From Adineta steineri (taxonomy: Eukaryota; Rotifera; Eurotatoria; Adinetida; Adinetidae), in the NCBI GenBank assembly GCA_905250115.1, contig CAJNOI010000020.1, positions 48,218-112,217 on the forward strand: DNA of 64,000 nucleotides. Reading direction: 5' to 3'. The notes beneath the pieces are model-generated. The model had not been told where the DNA came from, did not search any database, and saw nothing but the letters and a program-made list of their open reading frames with translations. The position numbers were made by a program, and so were the translations under genes. Shown in pieces: positions 38,801-50,804 of the stretch. Numbering within the stretch: the first letter of the stretch is position 1; each line of letters begins with the position of its first letter.

Positions 38801-39693
38801 ACGTAACATCACCGCCTTTATAACGTTGAAAAACTCATATTTTTAACGCTTAAACGCATGGGTTTCAAACTCTAGAATAAATTTGCGTTTTGATGTTAAA
38901 AATATGAGTTTTTCACCGTTTTAACGTTATAAAAGTAGTGATTTTAAGTCCAAAACGCCGTTTATTATTAAGCGTGCATGGGTTACAATCGCGGTTCCCG
39001 ATTGAGCGTTCAAATGCGTTTTTCCAATTTTTTCTCTGCTTGGGTTTTTCGAGTACTAGTATAAATCCTCCGAGATTTATATACGAATTTCTAAAGTAGT
39101 TGCTGAGGAAAATATGCCATACTTATGTCAAAAACAAAATATTCAAAAAAACAGCAATCAAAACTTTTTTCGAATTGCTTTTGTTATTAAGTTTCAGGAT
39201 AAGAATATGACAACAGATTATTGAAAAGTCTATGAGTTTCTAATACAATGTTGGAGAGTAGGAAACTTTATTTAGAATATCTGTTTCGATGTCAAGACTC
39301 GATATCAATCTACTTAATTTTAAAAACTAGACTGATTCTTTTGAAAACAATAGTTTTATTTTAATTGTATATAGATCTTCATCAATCAAATGGTGATCAA
39401 CATTTGCTTATATTTGAACCAACGGAAGTTGATTATTTGAAGCAAATTGTGCTTGCTTATATGACAGGAACAGATAGAATAGTATGTTTTACATATTTAA
39501 AACAACGATATTTATTTATTTTATTAGACAATGGCAAAAGTGATATGTGCTGTTCTTCGTTATACAGATAATGAAACGAGCTTAGTAATAGAACAAGAAA
39601 AACTTCGACAATCTGTAAGTTATTCAAATAAATATTATTTAAATTAAATTTGCTTTTGTATATACATAGCGCTGGTTAAAGTCAACGAGATAA
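32884..39693 (+). CDS. GOLGA4: GRIP-domain golgin, golgin-245/GOLGA4 type
   Basis: A long coiled-coil tether of the trans-Golgi network, recruited by ARL1 through its C-terminal GRIP domain. It starts MFKKLKDNLA, like vertebrate golgin-245. A Ser-rich segment follows (ENSRSRLDSASSDIS), then over 900 residues of Gln/Glu/Lys-rich coiled coil across about 17 exons, with motifs such as LLAECKQKIDAHTEKRNDLV. The GRIP domain is encoded by the last exons: EPTEVDYLKQIVLAYMTG (with the key Tyr), then TMAKVICAVLRYTDNET. Exons at 39375 and 39528 and a 24-nt terminal exon (39670-39693, RWLKSTR-stop) end it. Tandem-like exons near 33711 and 33841 share KLRDSKIEQFTQQ-type sequence. It is roughly half the human length. 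Introns at 36225-37145 and 38488-39374 are enlarged by foldback elements. Confidence 0.88.
36370..36523. mobile_element. Foldback element in a golgin intron
   Basis: Perfect 18-bp ends: AACGATGAGCACACGAGT and its reverse complement ACTCGTGTGCTCATCGTT, 154 bp apart. They lie in a 920-bp intron that is otherwise non-coding and less AT-rich than its surroundings. Confidence 0.65.
38696..39044. mobile_element. Foldback MITE, family with CCCAAGCAGA ends, copy 2
   Basis: A 349-bp relative of the element in INTS8. The left end is CCTAAGCAGACAAAAAACTG and the right end TTTCTCTGCTTGGG. The subterminal block CAATCGGGAACCGCGATTG is shared with copy 1. It has the same TT flanks and the same inner palindromic GTTTTAACG/CGTTAAA motifs. 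It lies inside a golgin intron and should be harmless there. Confidence 0.85.
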
Positions 39694-40380
39694 TATTAAT
39701 TTAACTCAATCATTCACATCTTATTATTATTAATACAATTTTAATTTTATTTATTGGAACATGGAAATAGAATCTATTAAATTTCGTTATTAAAAAAAGA
39801 AAACTAACATTTCTTTTTTTTCTGTTTAAGTTAATAATTTTTTTGTTTTTTATGTTTATCGTTCTTCCCAATTATAAATCTATATTTATACATATCTCTA
39901 TGCATCATTCTTCAAGATAATTAATCGATATACTACACGCAATATAACAAAAGGATGCTTCTTGGTGAGCGTGATTGAAGATTTAGTGTAGATAATAATA
40001 TCGTTTTCATTCAATGCTTATCCACTGATGTCTACACGCACGTATAAATTCTATAACTGTAGATAATCTGAATACAAGGTTACAATGAACGACTTCAAGA
40101 TTAAAGAATTTCAATATAGTATTCATAATAATTTCTGAAATAATTAGAAGTAATTTCATCTTTAGAACAATCTTACAATATGATGGAAAATACCAACGAC
40201 TATTCCTTGTAAGTATTAATAAAACAGAGCATGTGGCGCCCCTTATTGTTTGGTGATAATTTCAACAAATGGGAATTTTACCTAAATATGTTGCTGAATA
40301 AATTTCGAAAGAAATACGGTCATCACCACATACTTATTTGTATCCATCATTTGTTATCGATCACAAGTTGATTATTTAAT
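39694..40380. other. Intergenic region between golgin and GPKOW
   Basis: 687 bp on the same strand as both genes. It holds the golgin 3' UTR and the GPKOW promoter. No further gene is visible. Confidence 0.5.
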
Positions 40381-41550
40381 ATGACTGAACCAACTCGTGT
40401 TGCTTTCAAACTTGGTGGTTTTAAACGACCTGCTCTGAATAATGTGGCACCAGCAGCTAGTCAATTTGATTCATCGACAACAAGTAATAATGAACAACCC
40501 GAACTTCTTATAGGTTTTGATAATGGTGAAATACAAAGTAATGCACCAACTGTTAAAAAAGAAGAACTTGTTATTCCTACTCAACCAAATGCTCATCATA
40601 AATTTTTTAAACTTAAAACAAGTCTTCAAAAAACAATTGAATCAAATGAATCTATTAGTCAATTAGATGATGATGCTAGACGTGCACTTATTCTTGAAGC
40701 AAAAGATGCTAATGAAAATTGGAATGAACGAAATGAAAATGGAACTATTCGTGTACATACAATTGAACAAGATTCTACAAATACATTTATGACTGATTTA
40801 GGAAATGATACAACTGAAATAGAACAAAAAAACGAAGAAGAAAAAGAAGTTGAAAATGCTGATTATGATCAAGTACCTATTGAAGAATTTGGTATGGCTG
40901 TTTTACGTGGTATGGGTTATAAAGATGATAGTGGTCTTGGTATAACAAATAAAAAACAAGTTAATGTATTTGTACCTGAAACTCGTCCACGTGGTCTTGG
41001 TTTAGGTGCTGATAGAAAAATTTTAGAAAAAATTAATCACTTAAAACGAAGTTTAAAAAAATCTGGTATTGATGAAAAAGATGATTTATGTTTAGAAAAA
41101 GGAGCTTGTGTTCTTATTGAAAAAGGTCCTCATCGTGATTTTTATGGTACAGTGGAATCGATTGAAGAAGATGTTGCTCGTATTACAGTATTATTAGCTA
41201 TTGCTGGTACAAATAAGAAGAAAGAAGTTATTTCAATATCACAATATAATGTTAAATTAGTTACGGAAAAAGAATTTCTTAAATATAGTAAATATGTTAA
41301 TAAATCCAAAGCTGAACAAGTGGAAAAAGAAACTAGTGATCAATTAATGAAAGATTATAGTCGACGAGATAATGATAATGATACTAAAGAACATAAACAT
41401 CACCGATCATCACATAAAGATGATGATGATGATGGTTATAAACGTCATCGTTCTTCGAAAAATGATGATTCTGATAGAAAACATCGTCATCATTCATCGA
41501 ATGGACATCGACATCGTCATGAAGATTCAAGTCGTTCAAGAAAACATTAA
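40381..41550 (+). CDS. GPKOW: GPKOW, G-patch and KOW spliceosomal protein
   Basis: A nuclear splicing factor; the yeast relative Spp2 uses its G-patch to activate the DEAH helicase Prp2. The gene is a single exon of 389 codons. It opens with VAFKLGGFKRP, a conserved N-terminal block. The G-patch lies at about residues 166-210 (EEFGMAVLRGMGYKDDSGLG, then RPRGLGLGAD). One KOW motif is seen at about 241-275 (GACVLIEKGPHRDFYGTVES). The last 60 residues are His/Arg/Ser/Asp-rich (KHHRSSHKDDDDDGYKRHRS). Vertebrate GPKOW is longer (about 476) and has two KOW motifs; only one is obvious here, with the charged tail in place of the second. Lack of introns is unusual beside its intron-rich neighbours. 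Confidence 0.92.
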   Translation: MTEPTRVAFKLGGFKRPALNNVAPAASQFDSSTTSNNEQPELLIGFDNGEIQSNAPTVKKEELVIPTQPNAHHKFFKLKTSLQKTIESNESISQLDDDARRALILEAKDANENWNERNENGTIRVHTIEQDSTNTFMTDLGNDTTEIEQKNEEEKEVENADYDQVPIEEFGMAVLRGMGYKDDSGLGITNKKQVNVFVPETRPRGLGLGADRKILEKINHLKRSLKKSGIDEKDDLCLEKGACVLIEKGPHRDFYGTVESIEEDVARITVLLAIAGTNKKKEVISISQYNVKLVTEKEFLKYSKYVNKSKAEQVEKETSDQLMKDYSRRDNDNDTKEHKHHRSSHKDDDDDGYKRHRSSKNDDSDRKHRHHSSNGHRHRHEDSSRSRKH

Positions 41551-42688
41551 TTATTTTATTGTTATTTTGTTTTCTATATGTATAATAAATATATACACAT
41601 ATTTTGCTGTTGTAATATACACATACTTTATCAATACTCGATATATTAAAATGCAATTGATCTCAGATGTGAATGATTAATGCATTTAATTATCATTATG
41701 TACTCGTTTTTTTATTCAACTAAAATATATTTTCAAAAGATAAAATACATTGATTCTATTCTTCATTTTGAATGGAAAAATGCTTAAGAATATCGTGATT
41801 AAAGATGAATCATGATAAGATTTCTTTGTCTTCTATATAGATTACTAATCAAGTAACATCTAATATTAAGAAAACAGTTTTTATATAAAACAAATGCACG
41901 CAAATCAACATGAATTTAATAGAGAAAAAGAGTGATATTATACAAACAGACCTGCATAAATATTGTAATGAGAAACAGAATCAAAGAGTCGATCGAAACT
42001 AAACAAAGTGATGTAGACCTTAGGGAATGTATGTTATTTATATGATTGGAAAGGTTCTAACATTCACAAGAAAAATATCACCAAATAGAATCTATTATTT
42101 TCTTTATTTATTCATTTAGAATTTAAAAGATCAGTTCAATATCTCAAGTATCATAAGAATTTCTATAAATTTTGTTTGTTTTTTGAATATTTACATCAAA
42201 TTATAAAAAAAAATCGTTTTTTGTTTTTCGTGTATAAATTTATTCGCTTAGAAAAAAAAGAAAAATTAATTCAATAATTTATCATTCACCAGAAAATTGA
42301 ATATCTTTTTCATAATACTTCGAAAATAATCGAAGAACAATTATGTATCTGTTCTATTTCTCAATAGAGGATATAATAGATGTCTATCAATCAAATAATT
42401 GTGACAAGTATAAAACGAAACGGAACTAGTCAAGAGTAAAAATATTGACAAGGAAATAACAAAAATGGTTTCATTATACAGATCATCAGAAAAGCAGTAT
42501 TGTCATTGTGTTAGAAAAAAATAGAGGAAAGAAAAGAAAAACGTCTTCGCCTTTTCTTTTTACCATACTCTTTGATATTGTGACATTACATTCTCACACA
42601 AACAATCTGTCGATACATACAGAAGGTAAAATTTTTGTTTGATTATAGAAATCAATTGAATAATTTGAATATATTTTCTAGTTTTTTT
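41551..42688. other. Intergenic region between GPKOW and the ORP gene
   Basis: 1.1 kb AT-rich. A TTTTCTAG acceptor lies at 42674-42681, a few bases before the ORP start codon, so a 5' UTR exon or a trans-spliced leader probably joins there. Nothing else is recognised. Confidence 0.5.
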
Positions 42689-45600
42689 ATGGAAACAACA
42701 GCGAATTTATCTGATTCAAAAGTTTATAAAAGTAGTTCTTATTTAAATCGATTATTACCAAGACATAAAAATATAAGTGTACCTTCAAATTTGGCACTAC
42801 AAAGTAAATTGAGTAAATAATTATTTTATAAAAAGAATTGAAATTCATCTTTAGATTCATCGAATAAAACATTTGATTCATCTACAGAATCAATTGAACG
42901 ACAGTCTACTCCTAGATATGAATTATATAAAGTAAAAATAAATAGAATGATTAAGAACACTTACGAAAAAAAACGTTTTGTTTTATAATTTAGATGCAAA
43001 AACAATCATATGAAAATGCAAAAAAAAAGATAACATCTGAATTAGATTATATCCTTAAGGATCCATCTGTTGTTATCGTTAGTGACTGGCTTAAAGTACG
43101 AGGAACACTAAGAGATTGGACTAAATTATGGGCAGTCTTAAAACCTGGTCTTATGTTGCTCTATCGCAATCCGCCATCTATGGTATGTTGAATATCAATC
43201 TTATTATTTTTGTTTATTATATTCATTAATTTAGGATGGTGTTTGGGTTGGTACTATTGTTTTATCATCATGTGAAGGTAAATTTATTTTGAATAATTAA
43301 ATAATAAATCTTCATTTATTCTAGTAATGCAACGTCCATCAAAAAGATCAGGTTTTTGTTTTAAAATTTGGCATTTATTAGAAAAATCTATTTGGACACA
43401 AAAGGTAGACAACACGTTTTCTTCATAAAGGAAAAGAATTCCATAAAAATAATTAAAAATAAATAATTTTTTACACATCCAGGGTCCAAATAATGAACAA
43501 TTTGGTGCATTAACATTTCCTTTACCAATAACTTATTTAATTTGTCGAGCATCAGATGAAACAGCAGGTTTATTTTACTTTTCCTCTTTTTTTTTTTAAA
43601 TAATAAAAGAAAAATACATTCAATTTCAAGGACGTTGTTGGATGGATGCACTTGAATTAACAATGAAATGCTCAAAATTACTTAAAAAACCCTATTCAAC
43701 CAATGATATTTTTTCAACTACACTAAAAAGTAGTTCTTCAATGTTGTCTAATGATGATAATACAAATATATCTGATAATGAAATTGATTTAACTCGAACT
43801 AAAATGAAAGAAGGTTATTAAAATATTAATATAATAAAATAAAAATTAATTTCGATTCTTTATAGAACTTGATCGAATAAGTGATGTAAGTATTGATACA
43901 AGTAAACCATCAAGAAGTGATTCAAGTCAATCTGAAACATCACAAGATATAATAAATAATAATGAAAAAAATGAAACACCATATATTCTTGCATTGCCGG
44001 AAGAAATGGGTGAAGTGAGATAAAAAAATTCATATTAAATAGAAGAAAATAGTTCTTTTCTTTTCTATTTAGCTTGGTAATGCTGCACAAACAGAAGAAG
44101 TAGCTGAAGAAAATAAATCACTTATAATGCATTTATTGAAACAAGTTCGACCTGGAATGGATTTATCAAAAGTTGTTCTACCAACATTTATTTTAGAACC
44201 AAGATCATTTCTTGAAAAACTTTCAGATTATTATCATCATTGTGATATTCTTGAAGAGTATGTTTATTTCAAATGCATGATGTTCTGAAAAAAATGATAA
44301 GGTCATTGACTATATTTGACTCGAACTAATGATACAAAAAACGTTTTACATAAGATATAAGAAGAGCGAAGAGGTCATGATATTAATGTATAAAACATTT
44401 GAGAAAGATCTTTATGACTAGAAGAAAAACATATGTGCAAGATGAAAATTAGTATCGTGCTGATATTTTTTTGTTTCTGCAAATGTTAAGACCGATTACA
44501 AATATGTAGCATATAAGTATTTTCTATATAATAAAACAGATAATACAACGTAGACATACTCCCAGAAGAAATAAAAATGATATGAAAAAGAATAGATACG
44601 TTTTAAAATGAACTTCCATGAAACAAAGATTGATTTAATGATTTATTTAGAGCTGTTAATTCATCTGATCCATTAGAACGAATGAAAACAATTGTGAAAT
44701 TTTATCTTTCTGGGTTTTATAAAAAACCAAAGGTTTTAATAAAAAATTAATTTAATCTCTCCTAATTTTCTAATATTAAAGGGTTTAAAAAAACCATATA
44801 ATCCTGTGCTTGGTGAAGTTTATCGATGTTATTTTCATCATCCAAAAAATGTTAGTAAAACATTTTATTTAGCTGAACAAGTAAATTATTTATTGATTAA
44901 ATAATAAAAACTTATTAAACTATCTAGATATCACATCATCCACCAATAACGAATTTTTATGTATCAAATCGTCAGGAAGGTTTTTGTGTACAAGGTAGTA
45001 TTTTAGCAAAATCAAAATTTTATGGTAAAAAATAATCTTTATATATTAGAAATAATTTAATGTAAAAATTTGATTTTATAGGAAATAGTCTTTCAGCTAT
45101 ACTTGATGGAACAGCGCGATTAACTTTACTTAATCTAGGTGAAGATTATATTATTACTATGCCTTATGCAAATTGTAAAGGTATTCTTATCGGTCGATTA
45201 ACAATGGAATTAGGTGGTAAAGTAACAATTGTTTGTGAAAAAACTCGATATTCAGCTGATATTGAATTTAAATTAAAAGTATAACTAATTTTTATTTTAT
45301 CTTCTACGAATTTTTATTTTTCTTCAAAGCCATTTATCGGTGGTCAAGAATTAACAAATCTTATAGAAGGAAAAATTCGATTAGAAAAAGATGTTATATA
45401 TACATTCTCAGGTCATTGGGATGATGAAATCATTCTTACAGATAAAACAACAAATGTAAGTTTAATTTCATTTAAATATGACTGAAGTTTTTGTTTAGGC
45501 AAAAAGTATTTTTTGGAAAGTAACACAATTAGTTATGAATTCTCGATTAAAACGTTTTGTTGTGCCAATTGAACAACAACAAGATAATGAATCCGAAAAG

Positions 45601-46419
45601 TAAGATTTTTGCAAAAGTTAAATAATTTATTAATTCTAAATTTTTATAGATTATGGCAACGTGTTACATCAGCTATTAAACAAAATGATCAAATTTTAGC
45701 TACAACAGAAAAAACAATCATCGAAAATGAACAACGTAAACAGACAAATGAACGTAAAGTAACTGGAAATGAATGGCATCCAAAATTATTTTCTATCGAT
45801 CAAAATACGAAAGAATGGATATACAATCATACTGAGTAAGGGAATTATTTTTACGAGGGAAGCTTCTGAGATGATACCTCCCGTATTCATTCATTCATAT
45901 CTTATTTAGTTAAGTATATTGAGATGGGGAAAATCCTCTTGCGGATATTTACTATCTTAATATAGCTAACTAAATGAGATATGAATGAGTGAAAACAGGA
46001 GGTAGCACCTCAGAAGGTTCCCTCGTTAGATTTATATAAACTTTCTTTTTTTGTTTGTTAGTATTCATCCTTGGGATACTCATAATGATATATCAACATA
46101 TGAAAATAATTTTATTATTCGTACACGTACTTGTCATCATCGAAATCGATCTCCTACTCATATTCGTTCATTATCTGTTCGTAATTCCCACGAAGAATCA
46201 TTACAAATTAATCGAAAACAATCATGTGATCATAATCTAACGTCGATATTAAAAAATTTTCAAACAAATTTAATTCAAACCACTGAACGAATTAATTTAC
46301 ATGAACAACAAATACATTATTTACATAATCACCATCATACGCTACATTATCTTTCTCCTTATATTCATTTTATTCTTATTATTTTTGTTGCAATGATATT
46401 AAAATATATTTTTCATTAA
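42689..46419 (+). CDS. OSBPL8: Oxysterol-binding-protein-related protein, ORP5/ORP8 type
   Basis: An ER-anchored lipid-transfer protein that exchanges phosphatidylserine for PI4P at ER-plasma membrane contacts. The first exons (42689-42812, 42855-42931, 42994-43182 and so on) join in phase. The PH domain contains [20 protein letters not shown] and the Trp-rich continuation RCWMDALEL. The block [20 protein letters not shown] precedes the ORD domain. The OSBP signature is EQ|ISHHPP across an intron (Ile replaces the usual Val), followed by [20 protein letters not shown] and EKLWQRVT. The C-terminus is a tail-anchor helix ([19 protein letters not shown]), which singles out ORP5/8 within the family. 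One gene appears to stand for both vertebrate paralogues. An intron near 45839-46060 carries a foldback element. Confidence 0.93.
45853..46026. mobile_element. Foldback element in an ORP5/8 intron
   Basis: A 174-bp near-palindrome. The left arm is ACGAGGGAAGCTTCTGAGAT (continuing into ATTCATATCTTATTTAGTTA). The right arm mirrors it (TAACTAAATGAGATATGAAT ... TTCCCTCGT). It is non-coding and starts about 14 bp after the donor. Confidence 0.75.
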
Positions 46420-46500
46420 ATGTATCATATGTTGTTTTTGTTTTTTTTTATTTTTTATTGTCAAATAATAGTTTTAAGAATAAATAAAAACAAAATAAAA

Positions 46501-47968
46501 TCACTTCTTAGTAAAATATTTATCATAAATATAAACGCCTATAATCAATACTACAAATATCCATGTGGCATGTATAGCAATACCACTTGGAAACAATTTT
46601 TCTGCTTGACGATCAATATTTTCAGTTTCCGTTTGATTTGTTTTATTCCCAGATTTGAGACTTTCAATTCGAGATATTTCTTCTTTATCTTCTTGTTCAT
46701 CATCATTTGAATTTGTACCGGAACAAACAGAATTATATCCATAGATTTTATCATTACAATTAAATGGCCAAAAATCTCGCATTTCATTTAATACACGTGG
46801 ATATTTAAACCATTCAAGTGCTTTTTCAATTGAAACAAAATAAACATATCGATGATCGGGACTCTTTGTAATAAATTCAATAAAACGAATCAATGCTTGA
46901 AGACGTGTTTGTTTATTTTGAGAAAGCCATGTAAGATCAATTTGAATATTAAATGGTGCTCGACGACCAATAGATAATGATGAATGACGTCTAAAATTAT
47001 GCATAAGAAAATTATATAGAAGATCAGCTGTATGCGGTTTATCGGTAGGTAAACATGATGAATCAGATAGTGCACGACAAGAAGTATTAGCTAAAAATAA
47101 CAAAATATTTTAACTCAGTAATCATGTACGAAGGTTTTAGATTGAATTCTTACCCTTTGGATAATTCCATTCGTGTAATGGAAACTGCCAAAGTGCTTCA
47201 TACGGTTTCGCCCATGTATCACAATTAACACAATTAGTAAAATTAACTGGATAATTAAGTGTAAATGGCCACATTAATTTTGATGCTTTGAATAACATTG
47301 ATGAGTCATAATGAAATTGAAATTTTTGTAAGAGATCTAAATGTCTATTTTGATCGATTTGTAAATGTGGTACACGAAAACCTTTTATATGCGATTGATC
47401 AATTTGTGCTTGATGAACTATATTAATACGTTGTTGTTCGATTTCATGCTGCCAATCTTCATTTGTCCAACGAACCCAATCATTTTCATTATAACAATTT
47501 GTTAATGGACATCTTCAAAAAACGAAACAATAAGAGATAAAAAGAAAAGATAATTTTACTTATTGCTTGATGCTGTCATTGCTATTTCATGATGATTATC
47601 GAAAAGACGTTGTACTAAACAATATTCTGTATGTAGATCATGAATGAAAAATGTTGATGAAATTGGACATTTATTTGGATTTCGATATGTTGTATTTAAA
47701 ATTGATCGAATTGGATCGAGAACATTTTTATTTAAATTACCGACAAAAGTTAATAAAACCTTAAAATATTTGTTATTTATATATAAAAGAATTTTAAACG
47801 GTAAATATTTACAAATTGAGGTAGTTCAATAACATCGAATGTTGTTGGATTAGCATTACTGACTGGACATTGACAACTAGGTAATAGACAATTTTCAGCA
47901 GTGCAAATTTCACTTCGACAAAATGTAAACGAAAATATTAAAAACCAAAAAAATTGTAGGAATAACAT
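46501..47968 (-). CDS. Chitin-deacetylase-like (CE4 fold) secreted or membrane protein, probably catalytically dead
   Basis: It shows the layout of animal chitin-deacetylase-like proteins. A signal peptide (MLFLQFFWFLIFSFTFC) is followed by a short Cys-rich block (AENCLLPSCQCP). A NodB-like domain (KCPISSTFFIH, then the conserved substrate loop GFRVPHLQIDQNRHLDLL) follows, then HYDSSM. A single membrane span near the C-terminus (IAIHATWIFVVLIIGVYIY) ends in a short KK tail. Four exons (47968-47813, 47759 onward, then two more) join in phase. The CE4 motif TFDDA is replaced by TFVGN, and the H-S/T-x-x-H metal motif by MTASSN, so zinc binding and deacetylation are not expected. It converges on the ORP gene, with 81 bp between stops. 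The start directly follows a CTCTTTTAG acceptor. Confidence 0.82.
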
Positions 47969-49209
47969 CTAAAAGAGATTCATATAAATAAACTATGTAT
48001 GTCTCAGTTCTAATAGAACAGTTTAAATATAAGATGATGCGTCATCGACTAGAAGATATATGTACATTGTGTGTTATGCGTCAAATAAAAATAAAGAAGG
48101 AATAGTTAAAATAATATAATGGAACATGTGTATATATTATATATAAAACGAAAAGTGAAAGAATATAAATAATTTGATAGTTTATCTTTCAACTCATTAT
48201 AGACCTGTTTTGAAAGAAAATACATTTTAACAACATATTATTTGATCATTTTATATTTTTATTAAACCGATAATCTAAATGTACGATATTATTATAAAAC
48301 AGATATTAATACATGAAAAAATAACCTTCTTTTTCAAATCAGACTAATTATCGAACTTTTCTTCTGTTAATCTTTCATTTTTTTTAAACAACAAAAGAAT
48401 AATAAGCCAGAGATTGAACATTCTTTTTTTCTTATTAGTTAAGTTAATTAAAGAAGACACTGTTTTAGGAGAAATAATAATTAATGAATATAACGTAAAA
48501 AACTTCCAAGTTTCAATTAATCATTAGTCATCGACAAGCAGTTAAAGTCATCTAGAGCAGTAAAATAAGGCTTTAAATTTGAAGACTTATATAGTTCAAC
48601 TCAACCAAAAATAAATGATGCTTGTTTTTGCGAAGAAGAAATATCGTCTAATTTGATGTTAGAATGACACGATGCAGCTTGGTGAAGCAAAAATAGTTTC
48701 GTTATCTACAAGAAATATGCGTGATGAACTCCTTTGTTTTATGATCAATTCTTGATGTTTTAGCCATCGAAATAGATTATCTTGTGAGATTCTGTAAATT
48801 TCCAAACGTCATACTTGATTTACCTATATTAAACAGAGAGCCTTCTGAATACATTACTAATCGCTGGAATCCTTTTAATACAACATTATTGGATACTAAA
48901 CATTTTCTGATTCAACAATATTAGAAAAGAAACTTTTCTAGTTCACTATCACTATAGAGAATCTTTGAGAATTCTACTATTATCCTACAGAACTTTCAAT
49001 GCTTCCGCAAAACTGGAAAGACTCCTATATTATTTTTGAATCAACAACATTCACACGAGAGCCATATCAAAAATGCTACAATAATATATCTCTAATGAAA
49101 AAAAAGCGAGTTTATTTGTTATTTATGTAAACATCCTAATAAAACAAAAATATTCACATGATCATCACCACTCATACATTCTCCATCAGGCTAAATTTAA
49201 TATTAGCAT
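47969..49209. other. Spacer before the F-box/LRR cluster
   Basis: 1.2 kb without a gene. From about 48940 to 49090 it resembles the 3' flanks of the other F-box/LRR genes (block AGAGAATCTTTGAGAATTC here and at about 51700), so the duplicated unit extends past the coding part. Confidence 0.5.
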
Positions 49210-50804
49210 CTACGGTTTATTTCGTTGTTGATTGCGTCGAACAAATTGCTTGATTTTACCAAGATCGCCGTATATCATTACCCTTTCAGTCATATGCAGT
49301 TCAGTGAGTGTCTAGAAGAAAAATTAGAAGTAAAGACATCATATAGATGAATAAAGGATAAAAACTACCATGTTATCTCGTAATGCATCAGCGAAATATT
49401 GTAATCCAACATGCCCGATTTGATTATCACGGAAATCCAGTGTAGTTAGTGTCTAGATGAAAAGTTTAACTAAAAATCTCATAAACATGAAGAAAGAATG
49501 GAAATTACCGTATTATGTCGTAATGCATTAGCCAAATGTTGTGCTCCAACATCTTCGATATAATTGCGCCAAAGACATAGTGTGGTAAGTGTCTAGATGC
49601 AAAAGGAGACGCAAAATTATGGTACCGGTAAAGAGAGAATGAAAACTACCGTGTTATATCGTAATGCATCGGCTAGATATTGTATTCCGACATCTCCGAT
49701 TCGATTAAAATCAAGATTCAGTGTAGTAAGTGTCTAGACGAAAAAGTAGACGTAAAGCCATGGTGTTGGTAAAGAGAGATTGATAATTACCCTGTTGTGT
49801 CGTAATAAAGCACCTAAATGTTGTGCTCCAACATCTTCGATCTCATTAAATCCAAGAACCAAGGTAGTGAGTGTCTAGATGAAAAAGAAGATGTAAACAT
49901 ATGATGTAGATGAAGAGAGAATAAACGTTACTGTAGTATGTCGTAATGCATCAGCTAAATGTTGTGCTCCAACATCTCCGATTTCATTAGATCGAAGATC
50001 CAATGTAGTGAGTGTCTGGATGAAAAAAGAAAATAAGCAGATGATATAAATAAAGAATGAATGAATATTACTGTGGTGTTTCGTAATACGTCGCCCAAAT
50101 GTTGTGCTTCAACATCTCCGATTTTATTCCAACCGAGAAGTAGTGTGGTAAGTGCCTAGATGAAAAAGTGGAGGTAATGATATAATATAGATATGAAGAT
50201 ACCATAGTGTATGTTTTTTCTTTGACTGCTTATTGCAAAAATGCAGATTGCTCTCATTGTGTTGAAGGGTATGTGGATATGAGTATGAAAGCTTCTATGA
50301 TCAGACATGTTCTACTATCTTTAAAAAGATCACCTTAAAAGTTTAACAGCAGAGAAGTTAGTGAGAGTAATGACTGTACAGGAATTATTTAACTAGCAGT
50401 TCTATTAACTGTGAAATATTTATATGAGATTGAAAAGAAACAGAAAAAGGAAATTATTTTCGTGTTGTCATGATGTAGAAAATGAAGTCTTGAAAAAGAT
50501 TCTAGTAACCAATAAATTAGTTTGAGTGAGACATAACTTATTCACAAATATTTAATTAAAGTGATTCTACTTAACTATTGATTACAGCAATGAGAAATAA
50601 TTTGAGAGTCAACAAAAGAAAATAAGATTTTCATGATAAGAACAAGTTTACCTTATATCGATAGTAGCTGACAACGATGCTTTTAAAGCGTTGACACACA
50701 TGTGTCAGTGAAAGGAGAATCGTATATTTGTCTATATGATCCAGAATTCGGTAGACAAGTTCTATCGGTAACATAAAAATCGGAAAGATACTTTGATTGG
50801 ACAT
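49210..50804 (-). CDS. F-box-like/NLRC3-type LRR protein, copy A (6 LRR exons)
   Basis: Exon 1 (50804-50652, 153 nt) encodes an F-box-like helix bundle: MLPIELVYRILDHIDKYTIL and VCQRF. After a 490-bp intron, six LRR exons follow: about 50157-50074, 50015-49932, 49874-49791, 49733-49650, 49592-49509 and 49452-49369. Each is 84 nt, 28 residues of ribonuclease-inhibitor type (TLTTLDLRSNEIGDVGAQHL). The last exon (49311-49210) is basic (IKQFVRRNQQRNK). All introns are phase 0. F-box proteins usually join a substrate to a Skp1-cullin ubiquitin ligase; here that is inference. The LRR pattern is that of NLRC3/RNH1 proteins, but no nucleotide-binding domain is present. A TTTCAG acceptor lies 13 nt before the ATG. 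Confidence 0.82.
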
